42,261 bases of DNA, from assembly GCA_017457585.1 (NCBI GenBank), contig JAFTHD010000070.1:1-42261 (forward strand), written 5' to 3'. This DNA is from Bacillota bacterium. GTDB lineage: Bacteria > Bacillota_A > Clostridia > Peptostreptococcales > Anaerovoracaceae. The position numbers were made by a program, and so were the translations under genes. Of the stretch, positions 15,544 to 24,423 are shown piece by piece (positions within the stretch are counted from its first letter, which is position 1; each line of letters opens with the position of its first letter). The notes under the pieces were generated by a model that did no database searches, had not been told where the DNA came from, and worked only from the letters and a program-made list of their open reading frames with translations.

Positions 15544-17055
15544 ATGAAAATGAAAAAAAGAATCAAAACATTGATAACACTTATAGCAATGGCAACGCTG
15601 TTCCTGATGGGAACGGCGTATTCGTATGCAGAAGATGGCGAGTCTGAGGTGGCTACAGACGGTACATCGGTCATTATGACAGATGCTGCTACGGGTACCA
15701 TTCTCTATGAAAAAAATTCCGAAGAGAAGAGAGATCCTGCCAGCGTCACCAAGATACTTACGTGCCTTGTCGTGCTGGAGAATCTGGATATGGATGAAAA
15801 AGTGACGATTACGGAGGACTCGTCTCCCATCGGCAATAATATAGCCATGCAAAAGGGCGAAGTGCTCACGGTAGAGCAGCTTGTCTACGCAATGATGCTG
15901 CCGTCTGCTAACGATGCGGCAAGGCAGCTGGCTATCGCCACATCAGGGGATGTGGACAGCTTTTGCAAAGTGATGAACGACCGTGCAAAGGAGTGCGGTG
16001 CTGTCGATACCAACTTCACAAACCCCAACGGGCTCAATCTTCCCGGGCAGGAGAATCACAAGACGACTGCGTGGGATCTGGCGCAGATAACTTCGGAAGC
16101 ACTGAAGAACGAAACCTTCAGAAAAATAGTTTCTACAAGAAAGTATACAATACCAAAGACGAACAAATCCGAGGAGAGGGTGCTCCGGGGAACCAACCCT
16201 CTTTTGGGTTCTAAGGAATCCGTGGAAGTGGACGGTACGTCTATCCCGTTAAAGTATGAGGGCGCCACAGGCGTGAAGACGGGGACAACCTCCACAGCAG
16301 GGAACTGCTTCGTTGGCTCTGCAAAGCGCGGAGATACAGAGTTCATTGTGGTTACACTCAATTCCGGGGACAGAACCAGGTTCACGGACGCCATAAGGCT
16401 CATGGACTACGGCTTTGAGCACTATGAGACGAGGATTATCGCTGCTCCCGGGGATGAGCTCGCCACGCTTAAAGTCAGACGCGGAGAGACAGGAAGCATT
16501 CAGATCGGAACAGCCGAAACACTTGCCGTAACAGATGCAAAGGATGAGAACGGGCAGATAATAGACGAGGGAGAAAGCTACGATGTGCGGCCGGAAACTG
16601 AGAAACTTACAGCGCCTGTCAGAGCAGGCGATGTGGTAGGTACAGTCGCACTTTTGGATGGAGCAGGTGAAGTGATAAAAGAGGTGCCGGCTGTTGCCCT
16701 TTCGGATGTGGCAGAGGGCGGCATACTTTCACATATAGGAATTCCGGACGATATGGTTCCGATTTTTGCAGTTACCATGGGAACATTGCTGCTTATAGTT
16801 CTTGTAATCATTATTCTCGCAAGAAGCAGGAAAAAGGGCAGAGCAACCGGATCATCCGAAAGAAAAGAACCGGGAACTGGAGAAAGTGATGGGGAGGAAT
16901 GCGCCCCTATAATCGAAAAAGAGTGCATGAAAGAAGAAAAAGGCAGGGCAGAGGATCTGTCTGAGAATGAGACGGTAATAGAAGCATCCGGGGATGCAGA
17001 GGGTGCGGAGGACGGGAACTGCCGGGAAGCAGAAGACGAGAATGAGGACGGCTGA
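15544..17055 (+). CDS. D-alanyl-D-alanine carboxypeptidase (S11, DacA/DacF-like)
   Basis: About 503 residues. A penicillin-binding-protein-type carboxypeptidase that trims the terminal D-Ala of peptidoglycan stem peptides outside the membrane. It has an N-terminal signal peptide (to about residue 29), the serine motif SVTK (about 61-64), S-A-N (about 119-121) and KTGTT (about 244-248). A membrane helix at about 399-420 is followed by an unusually long, acidic, Glu-rich cytoplasmic-type tail of 80 or so residues, not typical of the family. There is no ribosome binding site before ATG 15544 or the nearby ATG 15550. The stop overlaps uvrC by one base. Confidence 0.9.
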   Translation: MKMKKRIKTLITLIAMATLFLMGTAYSYAEDGESEVATDGTSVIMTDAATGTILYEKNSEEKRDPASVTKILTCLVVLENLDMDEKVTITEDSSPIGNNIAMQKGEVLTVEQLVYAMMLPSANDAARQLAIATSGDVDSFCKVMNDRAKECGAVDTNFTNPNGLNLPGQENHKTTAWDLAQITSEALKNETFRKIVSTRKYTIPKTNKSEERVLRGTNPLLGSKESVEVDGTSIPLKYEGATGVKTGTTSTAGNCFVGSAKRGDTEFIVVTLNSGDRTRFTDAIRLMDYGFEHYETRIIAAPGDELATLKVRRGETGSIQIGTAETLAVTDAKDENGQIIDEGESYDVRPETEKLTAPVRAGDVVGTVALLDGAGEVIKEVPAVALSDVAEGGILSHIGIPDDMVPIFAVTMGTLLLIVLVIIILARSRKKGRATGSSERKEPGTGESDGEECAPIIEKECMKEEKGRAEDLSENETVIEASGDAEGAEDGNCREAEDENEDG

Positions 17056-18959
17056 TGTTTGATATACAGGAAAATCTGAAAAACCTACCGGACACACCGG
17101 GTGTATATATGCACAAGGATGCTTTGGGAAACATCATCTACGTGGGGAAAGCCATTTCCCTGCGAAACAGAGTGAGACAGTATTTTCAGTCATCCAGGAA
17201 TATGGAACCGCGTATCCGAAGTATGGTGAGTCAGATCGCGGAGTTTGAATATATTACGGCTGCAAGCGAAACGGAAGCGCTCATTTTGGAGTGTAATCTC
17301 ATTAAAAAGCACAGACCGAAGTACAATATTCTTCTCAGGGATGACAAGACCTATCCGTATATTAAGATCACAAACGAACCTTACCCGAGGGTGGTAAAGA
17401 CGCGAATTGTCAAGAAAGACGGCGGCAGATACTACGGCCCTTACAGCGACGTGGGGGCTGTCAACGACATCGTAGACCTCTTAAACAGCACTTACGGACT
17501 AAAAAGGTGCAATGCAGTTGCCTTCCCCAAGGGGTTTAAGCCATGTCTGAATTACCACATCAATCAGTGCAGGGGCATATGCACCGGCTGCGTTCAAGAA
17601 GATGAGTATATGGCTGCAATAGGTGAAGTCAGGGAGTTCATGTCCGGCAGGAGCAAGGCGATCATAACGAAGCTGAGGACAAAGATGATGAAGGCCTCCG
17701 AAGATCTTAAGTTTGAAGAAGCAGCCGTGTACAGAGATCATATAGAGTCGGCGAAGGCGCTTAGCGCGACACAGAGGGTGGTGCTTCATCACGATACGGA
17801 TATGGATATCGTATTGCCGGCAAGAGGCGCAGAGACTACCAACGTGGCAGTTTTCTTTGTGCGTGAAAGCAAGCTTGTGGGCAGAGAAACCCACGAGATG
17901 GATAATTCGCACAGTGCAGACCGTGCGGAACTGATATCGGCATTTATAAACCAGTATTACGGTGAAATGCCGAACATACCGAGGGAAATACTCGTGAAGG
18001 ACATGCCTGAGGACAGGGAAGCTCTACAGGTGATGTTGTCAGATAATGCAGGCCATAACGTAACGCTTATCAAACCGCAGAAGGGTGAGAAGAGAGCACT
18101 GGTTGATCTGGCAAGCAGGGATGTTCTGGAAATGGTAAAGACAATCGATAAGAGAGCTGCAAATGCCAGGGAGCGGAAGGAGACCCTTGGAAGTCAGATC
18201 TTCGAGGTGCTGAGCGAAATGGGTGCAGTTTCGGGAGATTACGACGGCAGGCAATTCAGGGCGGAGGCCTATGATATTTCCAACACGAACGGCGTGGATA
18301 CGGTCGGTGCCATGGTCGTCTACGAAGGACTGAGACCGGACAAGAGCAGTTACAGGAAGTTTAAGATCAGGACGGTGAAAGGTCAGGACGACTATGCCTC
18401 CATGACGGAGGTGCTCTCCAGAAGATTTAGAAGGGTTTTTGAGGGGGACGAAGGATTCAGCCAGCTGCCGGACATTATCTTTATGGACGGAGGCAAAGGC
18501 CACGTGTCGACAGCGCTTGCGGTGGTCGATGAAACGGGATTCGACATTCCCGTAGTCGGCATGGTGAAGGACGATAAACACAGGACGAGAGCACTTATAT
18601 ACAGGTATGCGGAAGATGAGTACAGGGAGATACCGCTTAAGGGCAAGGGACTGCTCTTCAAGTACATAGGAACAATGCAGGAGGAAGTCCACCGCTTTGC
18701 AATAGAGTATCACAGGAAGGTGCGCGGCAAGCGTGCGCTGGTGTCCGTCCTTGACGAGATTGAAGGGATAGGCTCTGTCAGAAGACAGGAACTGCTTAAG
18801 AAATTCGGAAGCGTCGAGAACATCGGCAAGGCGTCGGTAGAGGAGCTTGCAGGCACGGAAAGTATGAACATGAAGGCGGCGCAGAAAGTATGGGATTATT
18901 TTCACGAGGGAAGTACCGCAGAGAAAACGGAAAGCCCGTATGCAGGCCTGAAGGGTTGA
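17055..18959 (+). CDS. uvrC: UvrABC excision nuclease subunit C
   Basis: 634 residues, full length. It makes both incisions around bulky DNA lesions after UvrA and UvrB have recognised them. Domains in order: the GIY-YIG nuclease (GVYMHKDALGNIIYVGKA), a Cys-rich region with NYHINQCRGICTGC, a UVR UvrB-binding helix (FEEAAVYRDHIESAKAL, about residues 217-233), the second RNase H-like nuclease (AYDISNTNG, about 409), and a C-terminal helix-hairpin-helix (IEGIGSVRRQELLKKFGS). The ATG overlaps the preceding stop. Confidence 0.97.
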   Translation: MFDIQENLKNLPDTPGVYMHKDALGNIIYVGKAISLRNRVRQYFQSSRNMEPRIRSMVSQIAEFEYITAASETEALILECNLIKKHRPKYNILLRDDKTYPYIKITNEPYPRVVKTRIVKKDGGRYYGPYSDVGAVNDIVDLLNSTYGLKRCNAVAFPKGFKPCLNYHINQCRGICTGCVQEDEYMAAIGEVREFMSGRSKAIITKLRTKMMKASEDLKFEEAAVYRDHIESAKALSATQRVVLHHDTDMDIVLPARGAETTNVAVFFVRESKLVGRETHEMDNSHSADRAELISAFINQYYGEMPNIPREILVKDMPEDREALQVMLSDNAGHNVTLIKPQKGEKRALVDLASRDVLEMVKTIDKRAANARERKETLGSQIFEVLSEMGAVSGDYDGRQFRAEAYDISNTNGVDTVGAMVVYEGLRPDKSSYRKFKIRTVKGQDDYASMTEVLSRRFRRVFEGDEGFSQLPDIIFMDGGKGHVSTALAVVDETGFDIPVVGMVKDDKHRTRALIYRYAEDEYREIPLKGKGLLFKYIGTMQEEVHRFAIEYHRKVRGKRALVSVLDEIEGIGSVRRQELLKKFGSVENIGKASVEELAGTESMNMKAAQKVWDYFHEGSTAEKTESPYAGLKG

Positions 18960-19047
18960 AAATAACATGCTTGCCTATTGTCCCGCTTGATGATATAGTT
19001 AGGGCAAGAAACGATGTTTTAACGAACATTTTCAGATGGAGGAAAAA

Positions 19048-19320
19048 ATGGCAGAAAAAGAATTATACGGATATGAAGAAGACGAAATCATAACTTTGGA
19101 ATTTGACGACGGCGTTGAGGAAGAATGCGGAATTCTCGGCGTATTCGATGCAATCGGCAAGGAATACATCGCGCTGAATCCCCTCGGCACGGAGGATGTG
19201 TATATTTACGGTTACAAGGAGTTCGGTGAGGACTACGAGCTTATCGATATCGAAGATGAGGAAGAATTCGAGAAAGTCGTGAAGGAATTCGAAGCGCTGG
19301 CCGTAGAAGAGATAGAGTAA
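19048..19320 (+). CDS. DUF1292 (YrzB-like) acidic protein
   Basis: About 90 residues, strongly acidic. It matches the DUF1292/UPF0473 family, common near core genes of Bacillota, by pattern: an early ITLEFDDG, a Cys in the middle, then EYIALNPLG and an acidic tail. The function is not known. ATG 19048 is preferred because GGAGG lies five bases upstream; ATG 19036 would place that site inside the gene. One base separates its stop from the next start. Confidence 0.85.
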   Translation: MAEKELYGYEEDEIITLEFDDGVEEECGILGVFDAIGKEYIALNPLGTEDVYIYGYKEFGEDYELIDIEDEEEFEKVVKEFEALAVEEIE

Positions 19321-19321
19321 G

Positions 19322-19726
19322 ATGTCAGATAAGACGATAAAAGCCAATGACCTGCATAACAGAGGATATAACTGTGCTCAGGCAGTGGCATGCGTATTCG
19401 CTGAAGATATGGGCATGAGCGAAGAGGATGTGTTCCGCATTATGGAAGGCTTCGGATTTGGCATGGGGACTATGGGCACTTGTGGTGCCGTTTCAGCCAT
19501 GGCGGCCGTTGTGGGGATGAACCGGTCCGACGGGAACCTTGAAAAGCCGAGAAGCAAGAAAGACAGCTACAAGGATATGCGCAGTCTTACCGAGAAGTTT
19601 CATGAGAAGAACGGTTCTATCATGTGCAGGGATATAAAGGGAGTCGACACAGGTGTTGTACTCAGGAGCTGCCCCGGGTGCATAGAGGATTGCGTTGAGA
19701 TTCTGGAAGCGTATGTTGGTCGGTAG
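19322..19726 (+). CDS. C_GCAxxG_C_C family redox-type protein
   Basis: 134 residues. It shows the Cys-spaced pattern of the C_GCAxxG_C_C family: NRGYNCAQAVACVF (about residues 12-25), GTMGTCGAVSAMAAV (about 50-64), and late Cys residues in IMCRD and SCPGCIEDC. These proteins are probably redox or metal-binding; some relatives are selenoproteins, but all positions here are Cys. It is one base after the DUF1292 gene, so co-transcription is likely, and is closed by a strong terminator. Confidence 0.8.
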   Translation: MSDKTIKANDLHNRGYNCAQAVACVFAEDMGMSEEDVFRIMEGFGFGMGTMGTCGAVSAMAAVVGMNRSDGNLEKPRSKKDSYKDMRSLTEKFHEKNGSIMCRDIKGVDTGVVLRSCPGCIEDCVEILEAYVGR

Positions 19727-19749
19727 TGATTCTAATATGAATTGAGATG

Positions 19750-19785
19750 AAAACCTCTCACAGGTTGATTGCTGTGAGAGGTTTT
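19750..19785. terminator. Bidirectional terminator between convergent genes
   Basis: A 14-base-pair perfect stem, AAAACCTCTCACAG (19750-19763) with CTGTGAGAGGTTTT (19772-19785), and an eight-base loop. A/T ends on both sides allow use from either strand. Confidence 0.85.
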
Positions 19786-19847
19786 AAAGTTTGCGGTTTC
19801 TTGTTTAGTTCTGAATCCGAAATGAATGTATGAAGAAATCGCTGTGA

Positions 19848-20504
19848 TCAGACTTCCATCGTTCTCCTGCCGACCAGTTCTCTGAAATTATATATGTATT
19901 CGTCGGCAACTTTTCTGATCTCCGGTTCTTCATCGGCATACTCTTCATTGTGCATGGCGATGACGTAGAGCCCTGCTTCCTTTGCAGTACGGATCCCGAT
20001 CAGCCCGTCTTCGATAACAATGGTATTTTCAGGCGTCGTATTGAGAGCATCGAGCGCATCGCGGAAAAGCTGCGGATGTTCCTTAGACTGGGTAGATTCC
20101 GTGGTGATAATGTACTTGAAGTAGTCACGGATACCGAGACGAATTAGGATTTCATCAACGATGTGGTAGGCAGTAGAAGTCGTTATTGCCATCTGTACAC
20201 CTCGCTGCTTGAATTTTTCAAGAACGATGGGAACGTATTCGTTGAGCCACACGCTTTCGATGTAATTTTCGCGCAGTATTGTATTGAAACCCTTCGCGAT
20301 CTTATCTTCTGTCGTCGCGATGCGGTATTCTTCCTTCAGATAGTGGCTGAGAACGGGAATGGTCATGTCCTTTGTCTCGTCCCAGATATCAGGTTCGGGA
20401 GTCTTCATCAGAGACATTACGTATCTTGCAGCAGCCCCCTTCCACATTTCAGTAGAGTCAAGAAGCGTGCCGTCCAAATCTATGATTGCACCTTTTATTT
20501 CCAT
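19848..20504 (-). CDS. HAD-superfamily phosphatase/phosphoglucomutase-like protein
   Basis: 218 residues of HAD subfamily IA. Motif I is DLDGTLLDST with the nucleophilic Asp, motif II includes ITTSTAY, motif III is the Lys in QSKEHPQLF, and motif IV is VIEDGLIGIRTAKEAG. A helical cap lies between residues about 20 and 90. The shape fits beta-phosphoglucomutase-like phosphatases; the substrate is unknown. It lies convergent to the preceding gene and divergent from greA. Confidence 0.88.
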   Translation of the reverse strand: MEIKGAIIDLDGTLLDSTEMWKGAAARYVMSLMKTPEPDIWDETKDMTIPVLSHYLKEEYRIATTEDKIAKGFNTILRENYIESVWLNEYVPIVLEKFKQRGVQMAITTSTAYHIVDEILIRLGIRDYFKYIITTESTQSKEHPQLFRDALDALNTTPENTIVIEDGLIGIRTAKEAGLYVIAMHNEEYADEEPEIRKVADEYIYNFRELVGRRTMEV

Positions 20505-20582
20505 GGGTCACCTCCGGTCTAAAAATACTGAATTAACAATACCATCACACCGCTAAGATGTCAAATCAGTGAGCCTCCGGCG

Positions 20583-20612
20583 TTGACAAGGGAGCACACC
20601 ATAAAGTATAAT
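20583..20612 (+). promoter_or_regulatory. Promoter for greA-lysS
   Basis: A consensus TTGACA (20583-20588), an 18-base spacer and a consensus TATAAT (20607-20612) lie 37 bases before the greA start. Confidence 0.75.
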
Positions 20613-20649
20613 TATTCGATACGACAATTAGTCGAAAGGAGAAACAATA

Positions 20650-21135
20650 ATGGCTGATTTTAACAATGATGAGATGCTGCTTACCCAAGAGGGATATGAC
20701 AAAATCGTTGCTGAGCGTGAAGAGCTTGTATCGGTAAAGAGAGCCGAAGTAGCTGCAAGGCTCAAAGAAGCAATCTCATATGGAGATCTGAGCGAAAACG
20801 CAGAGTATGACGCTGCAAAGAACGAACAGGCTGAACTTGAAGAGAGAATAGATAAGCTGGAGTCCATGCTTAAACGTGCCCGCATAGTAAGCGAAGAAGA
20901 TATGAAGGGTGATGTTGTCAGCGTAGGACTTACTATTACGGTAAAGGATCTTGATACGGGCGATGACGAAGTTTATACGATCGTCGGCGCAACAGAGTCC
21001 GATCCTTTTGAAGGTAAGATTTCCAATGAGTCAGCGGTAGGCAAGACTCTGCTCGGACATAAGAAGGGCGATGTTGTCGATGTGGAAGTTCCGGACGGCT
21101 TCATCAGATATGAGATAATAAATATAGAGAGATAG
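20650..21135 (+). CDS. greA: Transcription elongation factor GreA
   Basis: 161 residues, normal length. It binds RNA polymerase and stimulates cleavage of backtracked transcripts. The N-terminal coiled coil shows LTQEGYDKIVAEREEL and the tip motif DLSENAEYDAAKNEQ with the acidic residues that reach the active site. The C-terminal FKBP-like half ends in IRYEIINIER. A strong ribosome binding site (GAAAGGAG) is present. It is 19 bases upstream of lysS, a common arrangement in Bacillota. Confidence 0.97.
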   Translation: MADFNNDEMLLTQEGYDKIVAEREELVSVKRAEVAARLKEAISYGDLSENAEYDAAKNEQAELEERIDKLESMLKRARIVSEEDMKGDVVSVGLTITVKDLDTGDDEVYTIVGATESDPFEGKISNESAVGKTLLGHKKGDVVDVEVPDGFIRYEIINIER

Positions 21136-21154
21136 TAAAGGCAGGAAGATAAAT

Positions 21155-22659
21155 ATGTCAGAGGATAACAGGAAGAAGCAGGATGTTAAGGCGCAGGAGC
21201 CTGATCTGAATCAGCTTAGAAGGGTAAGAAGAGACAAGCTGGCGGAACTGCAGGCAGCGGGAGCAGATCCTTTCGTTATTACAAAGTATGACCAGACTCA
21301 CCACAGCCAGGAGATAAAGGATCATTACGATACGCTGGAAGGCACCGAAGTTCAGATTGCCGGCAGAATGATGTCCAAGAGAATCATGGGTAAGGCTTCG
21401 TTTTGCAACATCCAGGATCGCCAGGGCAACATTCAGGTCTATGTTGCAAGGGATGAAGTGGGTCAGGAGGAATACAAGGCTTTCAAGAAGTACGATGTGG
21501 GCGATATCGTAGGCGTAAAAGGTACTGTTTTCAAGACGAAGACGGGAGAAATCTCCGTTCACGCATCGGTTCTCACTCTCATGACCAAGAGCCTTCAGAT
21601 ACTCCCTGAAAAGTTCCACGGTCTTACAAATACCGATCTGAGATACAGACAGAGATACGTTGACCTGATCATGAATGAAAATTCAAAGGAGACTTTCATA
21701 AGAGGTCAAAGATCATCGAGGCGATAAGGGACTTTATGGATGACAGGGACTTCCTGGAAGTGGAGACTCCGATGCTGGTTCCTAACGCAGGCGGAGCGGC
21801 TGCAAGGCCTTTTGAGACCCACTACAATGCACTTGATGAAGACGTTAAGTTGAGAATCTCTCTGGAACTTTACCTTAAGAGACTCATCGTCGGTGGACTG
21901 GAGAGAGTCTATGAAATCGGACGCGTTTTCAGAAATGAAGGCGTCGATACGAGACACAACCCTGAATTCACGCTCATGGAGCTTTATCAGGCATACACCG
22001 ACTACGAGGGCATGATGAACCTGACAGAAGACCTGTTCAGGCATCTGGCTGAGAAGGTGTGCGGCACTACGAAGATTACATACAACGGTATCGAGATCGA
22101 CCTTGGCAAGCCTTTTGAAAGGATTACCATGAACGACTGTATCAAGAAGTATACGGGCATCGACTTTGACCTGATTGAGATGGATGAAGAAGCGAAGGCT
22201 CTTGCGGATGAGCACGAGATTGAGTACGAGGATTACCACGGTAAGGGCGAGATCGTCAATGCTTTCTTCGAGGAATACTGCGAAGAGAACCTGATTCAGC
22301 CAATCTTCGTTATGGATCATCCTCTTGCAATTTCACCGCTTACGAAGAAGAGGCCTGATGATCCGAACAAGGTTGAGAGATTCGAGCTGTTCATCAACTC
22401 ATGGGAGATGTGCAACGCATACTCGGAGCTGAACGACCCGATAGACCAGAGGGAAAGATTCGCAGCCCAGGATGCTGCATTTGAAGCGGGAGATGAAGAG
22501 GCCAACCACACCGATGAAGACTTCCTGAACGCACTGGAAGTTGGTATGCCACCGACAGGCGGTATAGGCTACGGCATAGACAGGCTGGTAATGCTGCTCA
22601 CCGACAGCCCAGCCATCCGCGACGTTCTCCTCTTCCCGACAATGAAGAGTTTAGACTGA
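21155..22659 (+). pseudogene. lysS: Lysyl-tRNA synthetase (class II) interrupted by a one-base frameshift
   Basis: The first part (21155 to about 21703) holds the OB-fold anticodon-binding domain and runs to KETFIR. The second (from about 21706) continues with [23 protein letters not shown] (motif 1), then [16 protein letters not shown] (motif 2) and [14 protein letters not shown] (motif 3). Between them only two bases (21704-21705) stand where a codon is expected; one added A (AGAAGG) would restore the usual F-I-R-R-S-K. Both halves are otherwise intact and well conserved, and the gene is normally essential. A sequencing or assembly error is therefore likeliest, with genuine loss or recoding as alternatives. 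No slippery sequence is evident. Confidence 0.9.
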
Positions 22660-22732
22660 TAGGTGTTGGAATAGGCTGATGTGCGTTCGGAATAGCACCC
22701 GCCGCTCATTCGATACCAGATTACAAATCCTT

Positions 22733-22927
22733 TGCAATACCTAAACGAGACTTTTCGCCGTTTCAGAATTGCATTAAGGAGATTTTAATACCTAAAACGC
22801 ATATTTCGTGATTTCAGAATTGCAGCTCCCGTGGCTGCAATTCTATATTTAAGAAAAACTCGATTTCAGAATTACTTTTAACGGTTTGCAATTCTGAAAT
22901 CGAGTTTTTTAGCGTTTAGGTATTGCA
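22733..22927. mobile_element. MITE-like inverted-repeat element, copy 1 (195 bp)
   Basis: Bounded by perfect 15-bp terminal inverted repeats, TGCAATACCTAAACG (22733-22747) and its complement (22913-22927). Inside are several copies of a TTTCAGAATTGCA motif and a long hairpin whose arms both read CTCGATTTCAGAATT, followed by a T run that would also terminate transcription from lysS. It has no coding capacity. A closely similar copy lies at 25136-25328, and GGGCGC follows both copies. This fills most of the gene-free stretch 22660-22992. Confidence 0.85.
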
Positions 22928-22992
22928 GGGCGCAAGTGGGCGGTCATCACCAGACTGCGAGGGCAGGGGGATAGATACCGCTTGCAGACCTT

Positions 22993-23601
22993 TTACGCCG
23001 TAATATAGCTTTGAAGGTAAAGCCCTATAATACGGCGAAGTGTTGCTTCCATATCCATGTTGCCGTCGCCCAGACACCATTCAAAGACGCAGCCTTTTAC
23101 GATGGTGCAGATATCGGCGCAGACCAGATGAACATCCGTATCGGCATTAATATAGCCAGCGCGAAGGGCAGCACTCATTTCTGATTCGCTTCTCGCCATG
23201 ACCGTTCCGGCGTCAAATGCTCCGTCCACTTCTCCCATGTAAGCGGAAAGAGACCTATTGTCTGTGGAGTAGAAACTTTTCATGAAATCAAGTCCCAGAT
23301 TCATATACATGTTAATCAGATGCATATACAGTTCGGTGATTCTTCCGCCGATGTCCGACAGGGGTGTGTTAAGTTCGTGGGAGTCAAATGATGTCTCTCT
23401 CAGGAAGTGCATCATCAGATCGTCTTTATCGCGAAAATAATGATAGAAAGTTCCGATAGAAAGACCGGATCTTTCACATACTTCCCTGACCGTCACGGCA
23501 TCAGCGCCGTCCTTTCTGATTATGGAGACGGTTGTTTCGATAATCTTTTCTTTGCTGTTCTCCTCGTTGCCTTTTGAAGGGCGTCCGGATCTTTTAGCCA
23601 T
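22993..23601 (-). CDS. TetR-family transcriptional repressor
   Basis: 202 residues. The N-terminal helix-turn-helix reads AVTVREVCERSGLSIGTFYHYFRDKDDLM (about residues 32-60), and the C-terminal ligand domain is variable and Met-rich. ATG 23601 is chosen because GAGGA lies about eight bases upstream; ATG 23625 has none. It is divergent from a DsbA-like gene, and three copies of an ATAGAAC-NN-GTTCTAT-type palindrome lie between them. It therefore very probably represses itself and that operon. The inducer is unknown; the neighbours suggest thiol or electrophile stress. Confidence 0.9.
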   Translation of the reverse strand: MAKRSGRPSKGNEENSKEKIIETTVSIIRKDGADAVTVREVCERSGLSIGTFYHYFRDKDDLMMHFLRETSFDSHELNTPLSDIGGRITELYMHLINMYMNLGLDFMKSFYSTDNRSLSAYMGEVDGAFDAGTVMARSESEMSAALRAGYINADTDVHLVCADICTIVKGCVFEWCLGDGNMDMEATLRRIIGLYLQSYITA

Positions 23602-23616
23602 TGCCGATTCCTCATT

Positions 23617-23700
23617 ATAGAACATGTTTTAATTTACACTTGACATTATAGAACGAGTTCTATATAATGTCAATCAGAAAATAAATAGAACAAGTTCTAT
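23617..23700. promoter_or_regulatory. TetR-type operators and consensus promoter
   Basis: Two perfect palindromes, ATAGAACGAGTTCTAT (23648-23663) and ATAGAACAAGTTCTAT (23685-23700), and a degenerate one, ATAGAACATGTTTTAA (23617-23632), lie between the divergent genes. A fully consensus promoter for the DsbA-like gene, TTGACA (23640-23645), 17-base spacer, TATAAT (23663-23668), has the first palindrome filling its spacer. Confidence 0.85.
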
Positions 23701-23720
23701 TAAGAAAGGAACGAGAGATT

Positions 23721-24419
23721 ATGAAGATTACGTATTGGTCGGATTACGCATGTCCGTATTGTTATATAGGGGAAACCAGACTGAAGAAGGCGATTGCGGA
23801 GATACCGGAGCTTGAGGATGTGGATATTGAGATGAAGGCATTCCAGCTTGACCCGGCAGCCGGCGAACACGCAGCAGGAGATACGCAGACAAGGTTTGCG
23901 AAGAAGTACGGGATTTCCATGGAGGAAGCCGGACAGACGATTGAGTACATCTCTCAGATGGGAGCTGAAGAAGGCCTGGACTTCAAGTACGCGGAGACCC
24001 TTTTTACAAACACGATGGATGCGCACAGGCTGACAAAGCTTGCACAGAGCAAAAACGACCCGGTACTTGCCGAAAAGATGATTGAGGAATTGTTCAAAGC
24101 CTATTTTTCGGATAACAAGGAACTGGCTGATAAGGAACTTCTCCAAAGGAGAGGTGAGGAATGCGGCCTGGATGCGGAAGAGATAAAAGAAGTTCTTGCC
24201 TCTGATAAGTACAAAGATGAAGTAATCCTTGACGAAAGAGAAGCGATGCGCTACGGGATCCACGCAGTTCCGTTCTTCGTAGTCGGCCAATATGGCATTT
24301 CCGGGGCCCAGAGCACTGAAGGAATGAAGGCGACAATCATGAAGGCGCTGGAGAAGGAAACGGGGACAGCTGAAGAGCAGGGAATGACCTGCGGCCCTGA
24401 TGGCTGTCATATCGGGTGA
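23721..24419 (+). CDS. DsbA-family (FrnE-like) thiol oxidoreductase
   Basis: 232 residues with no signal peptide, so cytoplasmic. The thioredoxin-fold active site is CPYC at about residues 11-14 (DYACPYCYIGETRL), followed by a helical insertion and the cis-Pro segment HAVPFFVVGQYGISGAQS (about 175-192). This matches the FrnE/2-hydroxychromene-isomerase-like branch of the DsbA family, whose members act as disulfide oxidoreductases, some in oxidative stress. A C-terminal extension ends in TCGPDGCHIG, a second Cys pair that may act as a resolving or metal-binding site. It is the first gene controlled by the TetR operators. Confidence 0.9.
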   Translation: MKITYWSDYACPYCYIGETRLKKAIAEIPELEDVDIEMKAFQLDPAAGEHAAGDTQTRFAKKYGISMEEAGQTIEYISQMGAEEGLDFKYAETLFTNTMDAHRLTKLAQSKNDPVLAEKMIEELFKAYFSDNKELADKELLQRRGEECGLDAEEIKEVLASDKYKDEVILDEREAMRYGIHAVPFFVVGQYGISGAQSTEGMKATIMKALEKETGTAEEQGMTCGPDGCHIG

Positions 24420-24423
24420 AGTT

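Noticed and set aside
21155..22659. Programmed ribosomal frameshift in lysS
   Set aside because: No slippery heptamer or downstream pseudoknot is visible at 21700-21710. A lost A restores the normal sequence, so an indel is simpler.
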